Shown: positions 1 to 9,462 of the stretch, piece after piece
How the letters are laid out: each line of letters opens with the position of its first letter
Position numbering within the stretch: the stretch's first letter is position 1
The notes under the pieces: generated by a model
The model's database searches: none
What the model was told of the DNA's origin: nothing
What the model saw: the letters and a program-made list of their open reading frames with translations, nothing else
Assembly (NCBI GenBank): GCA_017309275.1
Contig: JAFKLT010000040.1
Location: 28,011-92,010 of the forward strand
Reading direction: 5' to 3'
DNA length: 64,000 nucleotides
Source of the DNA: Sphingomonadales bacterium
GTDB lineage: Bacteria; Pseudomonadota; Alphaproteobacteria; Sphingomonadales; Sphingomonadaceae
Position numbers and translations under genes: made by a program

Positions 1-118
1 CCGCGACGTCGGCGGGGCTGATCGACTGGCCCGCGACGGCGACGGGCACCGCCGCGGTCGGCGGCGGCGCGGCGGGCGCGGCGGCAGCGGCGGCGGTCGC
101 GGCAAGCAGATAGGTCAT
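1..118 (-). CDS. partial protein, Ala/Pro-rich N-terminus
   Basis: Only the first 39 codons are in the window; the gene runs off the left edge. The reading starts MTYLLAATAAAAAAPAAPPP, a hydrophobic then Ala/Pro-rich segment that could be an exported N-terminus. A strong AGGAGG lies about 6 nt before the ATG at 118; an in-frame ATG at 124 abuts the same site and is less likely. Function unknown. Bases 119-375, between it and the next gene, show no convincing gene. Confidence 0.5.
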   Translation of the reverse strand, partial: MTYLLAATAAAAAAPAAPPPTAAVPVAVAGQSISPADVA

Positions 119-375
119 GTTCATCCTCCTTCATGCCGGACGGCATGGTGAAACCACAGGCGGCGACTCCCGGCAAGGCGCATCATGATCCGCAACGGGG
201 GAGCGGATTCTGGTGCGTGCGAAGTCGCCGCCGGACCGGGCAAGCCCGATCACCGACTAGACGGCGCGACCGACGTCGGCGGATGCATCGCGGATGCGCG
301 GAGGATGAAAAATTTCCGGACTCGCCGGACTCGGCCGCCGACGCGAGCAGACCGAAACAATGACCGTCTTGGGCT

Positions 376-1779
376 CTAAAGCCCTTCGCCGCCGGTCCAG
401 TGCGCGTTGACCAGGCGCCGCGCCAGCGCGCTCACCTGAATGCGGATGTCGGGCACGGCGACGACTTCCCACAGGTCGCCGCGCGTCATCGGCCCGATCG
501 CCAGAATATGCTCGGACGGCAGGCCCCGCGCGTCGATGACATGGCCATCGCGGTCGATATCCAGCCCCAGGCGCAGCGCGTCGGGACGGATACGCTTCGC
601 GCCCAGCATCCGCTTCACCAGCGGGTCGGTCGAACGGAGCAGGTCGCCCTGCGGCCCGGTGCAATTGATCATCCGCACCGCGCGCGTGACGACCGCGGCG
701 TCGCCGCCGCGCGGGAACCAGGAAACCGCCAGGGCGTCGGGTTCGACCGTCACCTTCGCAATCTTGCCGGCATGGAAGTTAAGCTGGCCCGACGCGACGA
801 GCGCGTCGATCCGATCGGCAACCTCGGGCGCCAGCCGGTGGCGATGCACGTCCCAGAAGGGACGCAGGTGGCGCAGAAAGCGCGCGCGCTTCGCCGCATC
901 AGCCGATGCCCACATCATCTGGGTGATGGGCCGGATCGAATCGACCACCAGCCGCCAGTCCTGCCCGCGCGCCTCGGTCTGTGCCCAGCGCACCAGTTCG
1001 GACAATTCGGGCGCGGGCTTGGCAAGCACCGGTTTCGGACGCGGCAGCCCGTCGACATGACGATGCGGGCGCAGTCCACGTCGCGAGAGCGCCGTTATCG
1101 GACCTTCATGGCCATGCGTGACAAGGCGCAGGATCACGTCGACCGCGGTCAACCCGGTGCCGATCACCAGCACCGGCGCGTCCTTTGCCAGCCCCTCCTC
1201 GAACGAACTCGCCCACGGATCGCCGATATAACGGTGCGAAGGCAGATGCGCGCCGGCGATCGCAGGCGGATCGTGCGGCGGCAGGTTGCCGATCGCCAGC
1301 ACCGCGCGATCGGCCTCGATCAATCCGCCGTTGACCAGGCCCAGCGTGACCTGTCCGCCGCGCTCCTCGATATCCAGCACCTCGTCGTCGACGAGTTTCA
1401 GCCGCCGCCCATAGCGTTCCATCGCGCCGGCCAACGTCTCGCGCAGATAGCGGCCATAGGTCGCGCGCGTGACGAACGCGGCGTCGCAGCCGAGCCCCCG
1501 CGCCGACAGCCAGTCGCAGAAATGGTCGGGGCGGTCGGGAAAGGCACTCATATTGCCCGCCCGGACATTGAGCAGATGCGCGCTTTCGCTGCTGCTATAC
1601 GCGACGCCCGCGCCCATGCGGTGGCGGTCGCGCTCGATCAGCAGCACCTCGACATCGGCCTGCTCGAGCAGGTTCAGCGCAAGCATCGTCCCCGAAAAGC
1701 CCGCGCCGACGATCGCGACGCGGGTGGCGGTGCGAAAGCGCGGGCGCGGCGAGTGGAGCTGGGCCTCGATCATCCTCAT
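376..1779 (-). CDS. FAD/NAD(P)-binding protein (COG4529-like)
   Basis: A 467-residue flavoprotein with a Rossmann motif VAIVGAGFSG near residue 25 and a second nucleotide-binding region VLVIGTGLTAVDV near 185. This is the architecture of the NAD_binding_9 / COG4529 family, a cytoplasmic redox group whose substrates are mostly undefined. The ATG at 1779 overlaps the stop of the upstream dioxygenase gene as ATGA, so translation is probably coupled; the longer reading to 1836 would run inside that gene and is rejected. Pairing with a TauD-type dioxygenase suggests a joint oxidative step, which is inference. Confidence 0.82.
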   Translation of the reverse strand: MRMIEAQLHSPRPRFRTATRVAIVGAGFSGTMLALNLLEQADVEVLLIERDRHRMGAGVAYSSSESAHLLNVRAGNMSAFPDRPDHFCDWLSARGLGCDAAFVTRATYGRYLRETLAGAMERYGRRLKLVDDEVLDIEERGGQVTLGLVNGGLIEADRAVLAIGNLPPHDPPAIAGAHLPSHRYIGDPWASSFEEGLAKDAPVLVIGTGLTAVDVILRLVTHGHEGPITALSRRGLRPHRHVDGLPRPKPVLAKPAPELSELVRWAQTEARGQDWRLVVDSIRPITQMMWASADAAKRARFLRHLRPFWDVHRHRLAPEVADRIDALVASGQLNFHAGKIAKVTVEPDALAVSWFPRGGDAAVVTRAVRMINCTGPQGDLLRSTDPLVKRMLGAKRIRPDALRLGLDIDRDGHVIDARGLPSEHILAIGPMTRGDLWEVVAVPDIRIQVSALARRLVNAHWTGGEGL

Positions 1780-2669
1780 CGGGTGACGATATCGCCCGAC
1801 ACGGTCACGCGTTCGAGCGCGCGAGGCTCGGGCCAATAGTCGCCGACGGCATAATGCTGCGTCGACCGATTGTCCCAGATGCCGATCGCGTTCGGCGTCC
1901 AGCGAAAGCGCACCTGATATTCCGGCACTTTGATCCGGTCGAACAGCAGGCGGAGCAGGCTGTCGCTTTCCTCTTCGGACAGGCCGACGATCTTCGTCGT
2001 GAAGGTATAGTTGACGTACAGGATCTTCTCGCCCGTTTCCGGATGCGTGCGCACCACCGGGTGGCGCACCGGCGGAAAGTCGCGGGCGAGCTGCGCGCGC
2101 TTTTCCTCGCTCACGCGGCCGCCGAAGCTGCGGACGATGTCATGCTCGGCCTCCAGCCCCTCGATCCGGTCTTTCACCGCCTGCGGCAGCCCGGCATAGG
2201 CCGCCGCGGTGTTGGCCCACATCGTGTCGCCGCCGAGCGGCGGGAGGATGCGCGCGCGCAGGATCGAGGTGATCGACGGCCGCTCGCGAAAGGTCACGTC
2301 GGTGTGCCACTTGTTATACGCCTGAAACGGCGCGACCGTCTCGGCGGTCAGATGGACGCCCTCGACGCCTTCGATGCGCAATATCTCGGGATAGCCGGGA
2401 ATGTGCGGCAGCACCGGATGTCCTTCGAGCTCACCGAAGAACCGGCCCAACCGGACATGGCTTTCGTGGCTGATGTCCTGGTCGCGAAAGAAGACCACCT
2501 TGAACCGCAGCCACGCGGCGCGCAGCAGTTCGCCCTCGCTCGACGACAGCGGCCGATCGAGGTCGAGCCCGCTGATCTCCGCCCCGATCGTCGGGGTTGC
2601 GGGTGAAATCGCGACGCCCAGCGAACGGGCGGTCTCGAAAATATCTGGAATCTGGGCAAGGCTGGCCAT
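1776..2669 (-). CDS. TauD/TfdA-family Fe(II)/2-oxoglutarate dioxygenase
   Basis: A 297-residue cytoplasmic non-heme iron dioxygenase of the TauD/TfdA family, which hydroxylates small organic molecules using 2-oxoglutarate and O2. The iron facial triad is visible as H122 and D124 (KWHTDVTF) and the distal H272 (STQHYAVGD); R287 is the likely 2-oxoglutarate anchor. Length is normal for the family. It is first in a two-gene unit with the FAD protein (4-nt overlap). The roughly 190-nt gap upstream is AT-richer near 2750 and probably holds its promoter. The substrate is unknown. Confidence 0.9.
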   Translation of the reverse strand: MASLAQIPDIFETARSLGVAISPATPTIGAEISGLDLDRPLSSSEGELLRAAWLRFKVVFFRDQDISHESHVRLGRFFGELEGHPVLPHIPGYPEILRIEGVEGVHLTAETVAPFQAYNKWHTDVTFRERPSITSILRARILPPLGGDTMWANTAAAYAGLPQAVKDRIEGLEAEHDIVRSFGGRVSEEKRAQLARDFPPVRHPVVRTHPETGEKILYVNYTFTTKIVGLSEEESDSLLRLLFDRIKVPEYQVRFRWTPNAIGIWDNRSTQHYAVGDYWPEPRALERVTVSGDIVTR

Positions 2670-2857
2670 GAGCTCTCTCCTCTGATCGATCGAACGGGAC
2701 GGGCGGCTCGGTCGACTCGGAATACGTCCCGAAAGGAGGAAAGTAACTCAACTAATATAATTGACAAAATGATGCGCGCCGAGTTGCACGAAAGGCACGA
2801 CGGATCGCTCGGAATCCCGTCAGGAACCCCACGCGCCGTTCGAACGCGTTGCCGATT

Positions 2858-4480
2858 CTATCGAAGCGTGAAGCCGCGATACCCCTCGGCCGCCGCGTCG
2901 CTGCAGATTTCGCGGTAGCGGCCGAGCCCGCCGATATAGACCGGAAAGGTGCGCGGCTTGCCCGGCACATTGGCGCCCGTGTACCAGGTGTTCGCGGTGG
3001 GATAGAGCGACAGCGACCCCAGCGTCGTCACCTTCTTCATCCAGCCGTCCTCGGCCCCTGCATCAGCCTCGATCGAGCGCAGCCCCTCGGTGCGCATATG
3101 GTCGATACAGTCGCAGACCCAGTCGACATTCTGTTCGTTGAGCAGGATGAAATTCGCCAGCGCCGACGGGCCGTTCGGTCCCGCAATGACGAACAGGTTG
3201 GGAAAGCCCTCGATCATCAGGCCCAGGTGCGACCGCCCGCCGTCGGCCCATTTGTCCTTCAGGCGCCGGCCATCCTTCCCCTCGATATCGATCGACAGCA
3301 TCGCGCCGGTCAGCGCGTCATAGCCGATCGCGGCGATGATGACGTCGACCTCGACCTCGCCCTCCGCGGTACGGATGCCCTTTTCCGTAATCTCCAGGAT
3401 CGGATGCTCCAGGCAATCCTTCAGCGTCACATTGTCGCGATTATAGGCCTCGTAATAGCCCGTATCGAGACACGGCCGCCGCGCGAAGATCGGATAGCCC
3501 TGCGGCGTCAGGCGGCGCGCGGTGTCGGGATCCTTCACCACCTCGGCAATCTTGCCGCGAACGAATTCGGCGACGACCTCGTTCGCCTCGCGGTTCGTCA
3601 GCAGGTCGGAGAAGAGGCCCAGGAACGCCAGCCCGCTGTGCTGCCACGCATCTTCCATCAATTTCTCGCGCTCGGCAGGCGTCACGCTGAAGACCGGGCG
3701 ATGCGTGATCGGCCGCACGCCGCCGGTCAGCGAATGGCGCGCCGCGGCGCGCAGGCCGGGATAATGCGCCTTGATATGCGCGACATAGTCGGCGTCGAGC
3801 TTGCGGTTGCGCATCGGCAGCGTGAAGCTGGGCGTGCGCTGATAGACATAGAGATGCCCGGCCTGTTCGGCGACGACCGGGACGATCTGGATTCCCGACG
3901 ATCCGGTGCCGATCACCGCGACGCGCTTGCCCGCCAGATCGACCGGATCATGCGGCCATTTACCCGACAGATAGAGCTCGCCCTTGAACTTGTCCGCGCC
4001 CGGAATGTCGACCTGCTTCGGCACCGACAGCGGCCCCGTCGCCATCAGGCAATAGGTCGCCTCGAACCGGTCGCCGCGATCGGTCTCGATCCGCCACAGC
4101 GCCGCCGCCTCGTCATAATGCACCGACGTCGCGCGCGTTTCGAACCCGATGTCGCGTTTCAGGTCCAGCTTGTCGGCGACGAAGCGCGCATAGGACAGGA
4201 TTTCGGGCTGCGCCGCGAACTGCTCGCTCCACGTCCATTCCTGCTGAATCTCGTCGGAGAAGGAATAGCTGTAATCGATGCTCATCACGTCGCAGCGCGC
4301 GCCGGGATAGCGGTTCCAGTACCAGGTGCCCCCGACGTCGTTGCCCGCCTCGATCAGATGGACGTCCAGGCCCATGCCGCGCGCACGGTGCAGCGCATAC
4401 ATCCCGCCAAAGCCCGCACCGATGATCAGCGCATCGAGACGGCGGGGAGTCTGGTCGGGGGAAGAGCTGGCCTGTTGCAT
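2858..4480 (-). CDS. Baeyer-Villiger-type flavin monooxygenase
   Basis: A 540-residue flavoprotein of the cyclohexanone/acetophenone monooxygenase type. The FAD Rossmann motif GAGFGG is at 21-26, the GTWYWNRYPGARCD block follows at about 51, and the NADPH motif VIGTGSSG is near 189. Such enzymes insert oxygen next to a ketone to give an ester or lactone. The family fingerprint FxGxxxHxxxWP is present at 165-176 but with Leu171 in place of the conserved His, so catalytic type is uncertain. The start at 4480 has AAGGA upstream; the longer reading to 4891 lies in the neighbouring ligase gene. Confidence 0.85.
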   Translation of the reverse strand: MQQASSSPDQTPRRLDALIIGAGFGGMYALHRARGMGLDVHLIEAGNDVGGTWYWNRYPGARCDVMSIDYSYSFSDEIQQEWTWSEQFAAQPEILSYARFVADKLDLKRDIGFETRATSVHYDEAAALWRIETDRGDRFEATYCLMATGPLSVPKQVDIPGADKFKGELYLSGKWPHDPVDLAGKRVAVIGTGSSGIQIVPVVAEQAGHLYVYQRTPSFTLPMRNRKLDADYVAHIKAHYPGLRAAARHSLTGGVRPITHRPVFSVTPAEREKLMEDAWQHSGLAFLGLFSDLLTNREANEVVAEFVRGKIAEVVKDPDTARRLTPQGYPIFARRPCLDTGYYEAYNRDNVTLKDCLEHPILEITEKGIRTAEGEVEVDVIIAAIGYDALTGAMLSIDIEGKDGRRLKDKWADGGRSHLGLMIEGFPNLFVIAGPNGPSALANFILLNEQNVDWVCDCIDHMRTEGLRSIEADAGAEDGWMKKVTTLGSLSLYPTANTWYTGANVPGKPRTFPVYIGGLGRYREICSDAAAEGYRGFTLR

Positions 4481-4566
4481 CGAAAATCCTTGGAAGAGTC
4501 TGCTTGTCTGGGGTCGGCGCGAAGGCCTCCGGTCCGCGCACGCCTGGCGCGGCGGACCGGAAGCGA

Positions 4567-6162
4567 TCAGCCCGTGGACGTGTGGGCTGCGATTTGGGCG
4601 CGGGCGATTTCGATCCCGCTGCGATAATCGCTCTTGCCGCTGGCATGGCGCGGCAGCGAGGCAACGCGAATGATCGTGCGCGGCTGCTTGTAGGCGGCAA
4701 GATCTTGCGAGAGCGCGGCGCGCACGGCCTGATCGTCGGGCGTATCGCCCGCCTCGATCAGCGCGGTCACGGCGCTGCCCCATTTGGGATCGGGCAAGCC
4801 GAAGACGATGGCGTCGGCGACGCCGTCGATGCGCTTCAGCGCCTCCTCGACCTCTTCGACGAAGACCTTCTCGCCGCCGGTGTTGATGCACATGCTGCCG
4901 CGGCCGAGCAGGCGAAAGCGGCCGTCGGGCAGGCGCTCGGCCATGTCGCCGGGAACGGCATAGGCCTGCCCGTCGATCGTGCGATAGACGGTCGCCGTCT
5001 TTTCGGGATCGCCGTGATACCCCGCGCCGAAGGGCGGTCGCCGTGCGAGCCAGCCCTGTCCCGCCTCGTCATCGGCGAGCACGCGGTCGCTGTCCTGATC
5101 GATGATCACCGTCTGCGGCCCCGGTTCGAACAATCCGGTCGGCGTCGCGCGATCGCGGGTGGTGATCGCATAGCCGAAGCCCGATGCCTCCGACGCGCCG
5201 AGGATGTCGAGCAACGTGAGCTGCGGCAGCGCGTCGAGCAGCGCGGCCTTCACCTGCTGCGACCACATCAGGCCCGCCGACGAAATCAGCCGCAGCGACG
5301 ACAGGTCCCACCGCCCCGGATTGCCGAGCAGCGTATCGGCCATCGGCCGCGCAAAGGCGTCGCCGACGATCAGGATGCGCGTCACGCGGTGCCGTTCGGC
5401 CTCGCTCCATAATTCCTCGGCGCTGAAACGGTCCGACGGCAGCAGCACCGCCGTGCCGCCGACCAGCAATTCGGCCAGCGAGCTGTTGAGCCCGGCGCCG
5501 TGCATCAACGGACAGGCGGGCATGACACGGCCCGCGGCTCCCTTGCGCACCTGGGCGATGTGATCGTCCATGCTGGCGGGGGTCGTGACCGCGACCGGCG
5601 ATTCGAGCTGCGAACGCCGTGCGTCGGCCGAGCGCCACATCACGCCCTTCGGCCGCCCGGTCGTCCCGCCGGTATAGAGAAGATAGCCGTCGTCGGGCGA
5701 GCGCCGGATGTCGAGCGGCGACGCATCACCCGCCGTGACGATCGCGTCATAGGCGCCGTCGCCGCCGATCTGCACGGCATAGGTCAGATGATCGATCGCC
5801 CCGTCGATCAGCGGCGCGACGACCGGGGCGAACTCATCCTGATAAAAGAGCCCCGCAGCCTGGCAGTCGCGCAGCACATAGTCGATTTCGGCGGTCGTAT
5901 AGCGATAGTTGAGATTGACGTGCGTCAGCCGCGCCTTGAACGCCGCCGCCGCGATCTCGATGAATTCCGGAATATTCCGCGCGAGGATGGCGATGCGCGC
6001 ACCCGCGGGCAGTCCGGCGGCGAGCATCGCGCGCGCCAGCCGGTTGGTGCGCGCGTCGAAATCCGCCCAGTTCGTGACATGGTCGCCGCGGATGATCGCC
6101 GGACGGTCGCCGGGCACATGCGCGGCGGTGGCGTCCAGCAGGTCGCCGAAATTCCAGTCCAT
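4567..6162 (-). CDS. AMP-binding acyl-CoA synthetase
   Basis: A 531-residue ANL-superfamily ligase that should activate a carboxylic acid to its CoA thioester via an acyl-AMP. The phosphate-binding loop reads YTGGTTGRPKGVM, the hinge/A8 region is GSMCINTGGEKVFVEE, and the C-terminal catalytic lysine lies in ASGKSDYR. The start at 6162 follows the crotonase stop by only 10 nt, so the crotonase, ligase and monooxygenase form one leftward transcription unit. It probably activates the acid formed after ring or ester opening. Confidence 0.88.
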   Translation of the reverse strand: MDWNFGDLLDATAAHVPGDRPAIIRGDHVTNWADFDARTNRLARAMLAAGLPAGARIAILARNIPEFIEIAAAAFKARLTHVNLNYRYTTAEIDYVLRDCQAAGLFYQDEFAPVVAPLIDGAIDHLTYAVQIGGDGAYDAIVTAGDASPLDIRRSPDDGYLLYTGGTTGRPKGVMWRSADARRSQLESPVAVTTPASMDDHIAQVRKGAAGRVMPACPLMHGAGLNSSLAELLVGGTAVLLPSDRFSAEELWSEAERHRVTRILIVGDAFARPMADTLLGNPGRWDLSSLRLISSAGLMWSQQVKAALLDALPQLTLLDILGASEASGFGYAITTRDRATPTGLFEPGPQTVIIDQDSDRVLADDEAGQGWLARRPPFGAGYHGDPEKTATVYRTIDGQAYAVPGDMAERLPDGRFRLLGRGSMCINTGGEKVFVEEVEEALKRIDGVADAIVFGLPDPKWGSAVTALIEAGDTPDDQAVRAALSQDLAAYKQPRTIIRVASLPRHASGKSDYRSGIEIARAQIAAHTSTG

Positions 6163-6172
6163 CGCCCCGTCC

Positions 6173-6937
6173 TCAGCGGCCGAGGAAGACTGGCGCGCGC
6201 TTTTCGACGAACGCCGCCACGGCTTCCTGCGCGTCGTGCGAGGTCGACAGCTTCGCGGTATTGCCCTGTTCATAGATATAGCCGTCGCGCAGCGTCATAT
6301 TCTCGATCGTGCGCATGCTGTCCTTGGCATAGCGCGTCGCGAGCGGGCTCTTCGACGCGATGACCGCCGCCATCTCCATGCAATAGGGCAGCAGCTCATC
6401 CGCCGGCAGGCAGGCCTCGATGATGCCGCGGCGATACATTTCGGACGCGGGCGCGCGATAGCCGGTCAGCATCATGCGGCGCGTCAGCGAATGCGGGACG
6501 ATGCGCGAGGTGTGCTTGCCGCCGCCCATCAGGCCGACATCGATTTCGGGAAGGCCGAACACCGCATTTTCAGAGGCAACGATAATGTCGCAGCTCGCGG
6601 CGAGACCGAAGCCGGCGCCCAGCGCCGGGCCGTTGACCGCGGCGATTACCGGCTTCGCGCAATCGGCGATCGAATAGGCGACCTCGCGAACGACGCGATT
6701 GCGGTTCCAGCGCTTTCCGGGGATCGACAGGTCGGGCCGGTTCTTGAGGTCGGCGCCGGCGCTGAAGCATTTGCCCGCGCCGGTCAGCACCGCCACGCGC
6801 ACGTCGTCGCGATCGTTGAAGCTGTCGAAAACGTCGGTGAGTTCCTGAAGCATGTCGAGCGCCGCGGCATTGACCGGCGCATTGTCGAGCGTGACGAGCG
6901 CGACATGGTTTTCGACTTCTGTACGAATGCTGCTCAT
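6173..6937 (-). CDS. enoyl-CoA hydratase/isomerase family protein (crotonase fold)
   Basis: A 254-residue crotonase-fold protein; the oxyanion-hole segments SAGADL and AVNGPALGAG are clear. Of the two usual hydratase glutamates, the PEI glutamate (GLPEIDVGL) is present, but the first (normally GGGCEL) is replaced by GAGFGL. It may therefore be an isomerase, hydrolase or other crotonase rather than a true hydratase. It is the first gene of the leftward unit and is divergent from the TonB receptor; a regulon dyad lies between them at 7048-7061. Confidence 0.86.
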   Translation of the reverse strand: MSSIRTEVENHVALVTLDNAPVNAAALDMLQELTDVFDSFNDRDDVRVAVLTGAGKCFSAGADLKNRPDLSIPGKRWNRNRVVREVAYSIADCAKPVIAAVNGPALGAGFGLAASCDIIVASENAVFGLPEIDVGLMGGGKHTSRIVPHSLTRRMMLTGYRAPASEMYRRGIIEACLPADELLPYCMEMAAVIASKSPLATRYAKDSMRTIENMTLRDGYIYEQGNTAKLSTSHDAQEAVAAFVEKRAPVFLGR

Positions 6938-7047
6938 GATTGTGTCTCCCAGTTGCGGGGGTCATGGCATCGCGCGCCGATGATCGGGACGCGAAAGCCG
7001 CCGCGCGGTCCGAAAATCTCATTCTGGATTGAATGCGCCCTCGCGGA

Positions 7048-7061
7048 ATCGCGCTTGTGAT
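7048..7061. promoter_or_regulatory. putative regulon operator ATCGC-N4-GTGAT
   Basis: The sequence ATCGCGCTTGTGAT lies in the divergent gap between the crotonase and TonB receptor genes. It matches the dyad found at 12134, 16946 and 19784 and, more weakly, at 13121. Confidence 0.5.
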
Positions 7062-7228
7062 TATCGGCACCCCGACCGCCGCCTGCATTGCCCTTCACGC
7101 CGCAAAGCAAGAACGGGAGCCGTCGCCTCTTCACCGGAGGGCGACAGGATTTAAAGCCAGCGCACCCCCTTCGAGGCGAATCGCCCGCGAAAGGAAGAAC
7201 GGAAGCGCGATTCACCAGGGAGTGGACA

Positions 7229-9406
7229 ATGAAGACTTACAGCAAGCGTCTTTTGGCGGGAGTCGGCCTTGCGTCGACGGTCGTGGCGTCGCCCGCATTC
7301 GCGCAGGACGACATCGCACAGGACGATGCCGCGCAGGAAGAAGCGCAGCAGAGCAGCGGCGGCCTGACCGACATCGTCGTCACCGCGACCAAGCGCGGTT
7401 CGGCGCAGAATGTCCAGGACGTGCCGATCGCGATCACCGCATTCGGGACCAGCGAACTCGACAGCATCCACGCGCGGTCGATCGCCAGCGTCAGCTATGC
7501 CGTTCCCAACGCATCGCTCGAAAGCGTCGGTACGACGCCCGGCTACGCCAATTTCTCGATCCGCGGCCTTGGCATCAACAGCTCGATCCCCTCGATCGAC
7601 CCGACCGTCGGCGTGTTCGTCGACGGCGTCTATCTGGGCGTCAGCGCGGGCGTGCTCTTCGACACCTTCGACCTTGAAGGCGTCGAAATCCTGCGCGGGC
7701 CGCAGGGCCTGCTGTTCGGCCGCAACGTGACCGGCGGCGCCGTGCTGCTGCGCACGACCACCCCGTCGAACCGCCTGCGCGTCGATGCGAAGGCCGCGCT
7801 GTCGACCGGCCTTGAAAAGCGCGCGAGCATCTCGGTCTCCGGCCCCCTCGCCGGCGATGTCCTCAGCGGCAAGATCGCCGTCTATTACAACGACGACAAC
7901 GGCTGGTTCAAAAACGACTTCGACGGCAAGAAGATCGGCGGCAGCGAGACGCTGATCGTTCGTCCCGCGCTGCGCATCCAGCCGTCGGACACTTTCGACC
8001 TGGTGCTCCGCTACGAACATGGCCGCATCCGCGGCGACGGCCCGGCGGTGACCAACCACGGCCTGTATCCGCGCGACAGCTTCCGCGTGAACCAGAACTA
8101 TGCCGGTTTCGTGAAGACCGACTGGGATCAGGGTATCGCCGAGCTGAACATCGACACCGCGTTCGGCGACGGCAAGATCACGAACATCGCCGCCGTCCGC
8201 GCGCTGGCCAATGACTCGGGCGCCGACGTCGACGGATCGCCGGTGACGAGCCTGCACTCGCGCAACAATATCCACCAGTGGCAGTTCAGCAACGAGCTGC
8301 GCTACGCGGGCACCTTCGGCGCGTTCGACGTGACGACCGGGCTGTTCTATTTCAACCAGGACATCAACTATGCCGAACAGCGCCTGCTGTCGGGCGGCGC
8401 GCTGACCGTTTCGGGCGGCGGCCGCCAGAAGCAGCGGACCGGCGGCATCTTTGCCACGATCGACTGGAACCTCAGCGACATGCTGACGCTCAGCGTCGGC
8501 GCGCGCTATTCGGCCGAGGAAAAGGAAGTGCAGGTCCGCTCGATCGGCGTCGGCGGTTGCAACCTCGACACGCTTCGCTGCAGCTACGACTTCCGCGACA
8601 AGGACGACTGGAACGGCTTCACCCCGCGCGTCGGCGTGCAGTTCAAGCCCAGCGAGGACACGCTTCTCTATGCATCCTTCGCAAAGGGCTTCCGCAGCGG
8701 CGGCTACAACTTCCGCAACCTCAACCCCAATGTCGCGCCGGGTCCGTTCGACCAGGAAAAGCAGGACGCCTATGAGCTGGGGCTGAAGCAGGAATTCGGC
8801 CGCTTCGCGCGCGTCAACATCGCCGGCTTCTACAGCCGCATCAACGGCACGCAGCGCGAGTTCCAGGCGCCGTTTGCACCGTTCGGCAACTTCCAGATCA
8901 TCACCAACGCCGCCGACGTGTCGATCAAGGGCATCGAGGGCGAAGTGCTGGTCAAGCCGCTCGCCGGCCTGACCCTCGCGGGGCAGTTCGGCTATACCAA
9001 GGGCAAGTACGAGAAGATCCTGTTCGACCTCAATGCGGACGGTGTCATCAACGATCGCGACTTCGCGCTGAAACTGCCGCGCCTCTCGCCGTGGAGCTAT
9101 GGCGGATCGATCACCTATGAAACGCGGATCGGCGGCGATTATTCGGCCGAGGCCCGCGTCGGCGCGAACTATCGCGATGCAGCCTTCTACAACGACCAGA
9201 ACACCGGCCTGCTCCGCGCCGCGACGATGGTCGACGCCAGCCTCGCGATCACGCACGGCCGGGTGAAGGTGTCGGTCTATGGCAACAACCTGCTCAACGA
9301 GGCCACTTTCGGCACGGAGGCTCCGCTGCCCTTCTTCGCTGGATCGACCTTCTCCCCGCTCAACAAGGGCCGGGTCTACGGCGTCGAAGTCGGCTACAAA
9401 TTCTGA
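7229..9406 (+). CDS. TonB-dependent outer-membrane receptor
   Basis: A 725-residue TonB-dependent receptor. It has a signal peptide (MKTYSKRLL to SPAFA, cleavage about residue 25), a plug domain starting near DIVVTATKRG (the TonB-box area), the plug segments VGVFVDGVYLG and GVEILRGPQGLLFGRN, and a beta-barrel ending in the aromatic terminus EVGYKF. It imports a bulky substrate across the outer membrane with TonB energy; its place in a catabolic cluster suggests the cluster's own substrate rather than iron. The ATG at 7229 is preferred over the longer reading because the signal peptide starts there. A terminator follows. Confidence 0.93.
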   Translation: MKTYSKRLLAGVGLASTVVASPAFAQDDIAQDDAAQEEAQQSSGGLTDIVVTATKRGSAQNVQDVPIAITAFGTSELDSIHARSIASVSYAVPNASLESVGTTPGYANFSIRGLGINSSIPSIDPTVGVFVDGVYLGVSAGVLFDTFDLEGVEILRGPQGLLFGRNVTGGAVLLRTTTPSNRLRVDAKAALSTGLEKRASISVSGPLAGDVLSGKIAVYYNDDNGWFKNDFDGKKIGGSETLIVRPALRIQPSDTFDLVLRYEHGRIRGDGPAVTNHGLYPRDSFRVNQNYAGFVKTDWDQGIAELNIDTAFGDGKITNIAAVRALANDSGADVDGSPVTSLHSRNNIHQWQFSNELRYAGTFGAFDVTTGLFYFNQDINYAEQRLLSGGALTVSGGGRQKQRTGGIFATIDWNLSDMLTLSVGARYSAEEKEVQVRSIGVGGCNLDTLRCSYDFRDKDDWNGFTPRVGVQFKPSEDTLLYASFAKGFRSGGYNFRNLNPNVAPGPFDQEKQDAYELGLKQEFGRFARVNIAGFYSRINGTQREFQAPFAPFGNFQIITNAADVSIKGIEGEVLVKPLAGLTLAGQFGYTKGKYEKILFDLNADGVINDRDFALKLPRLSPWSYGGSITYETRIGGDYSAEARVGANYRDAAFYNDQNTGLLRAATMVDASLAITHGRVKVSVYGNNLLNEATFGTEAPLPFFAGSTFSPLNKGRVYGVEVGYKF

Positions 9407-9419
9407 ACTCTCTCCCACT

Positions 9420-9450
9420 GGAGCCCGCCAAAAGCGGGCTCCATTTTTAT
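9420..9450 (+). terminator. Rho-independent terminator after the receptor
   Basis: The perfect 9-bp stem GGAGCCCGC / GCGGGCTCC (loop CAAAA) is followed by ATTTTTATT. It lies between the receptor stop and the SDR start, so the SDR is read through or has a weak promoter of its own. Confidence 0.85.
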
Positions 9451-9462
9451 TGGGGACAAGCC

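Noticed and set aside
400-1839. Long plus-strand reading opposite the FAD protein
   Set aside because: High-GC antisense shadow; Arg/His-rich low-complexity product with no family features, while the minus frame has clear Rossmann motifs.
2670-2690. Sixth regulon dyad before the TauD-type gene
   Set aside because: CTCTC-TCCT-CTGAT matches too few positions and overlaps the ribosome-binding site.
7151-9418. 755-codon minus-strand reading opposite the TonB receptor
   Set aside because: Val/Ala/Asp/Arg-rich product typical of an antisense frame; the plus strand encodes a complete receptor with signal peptide.
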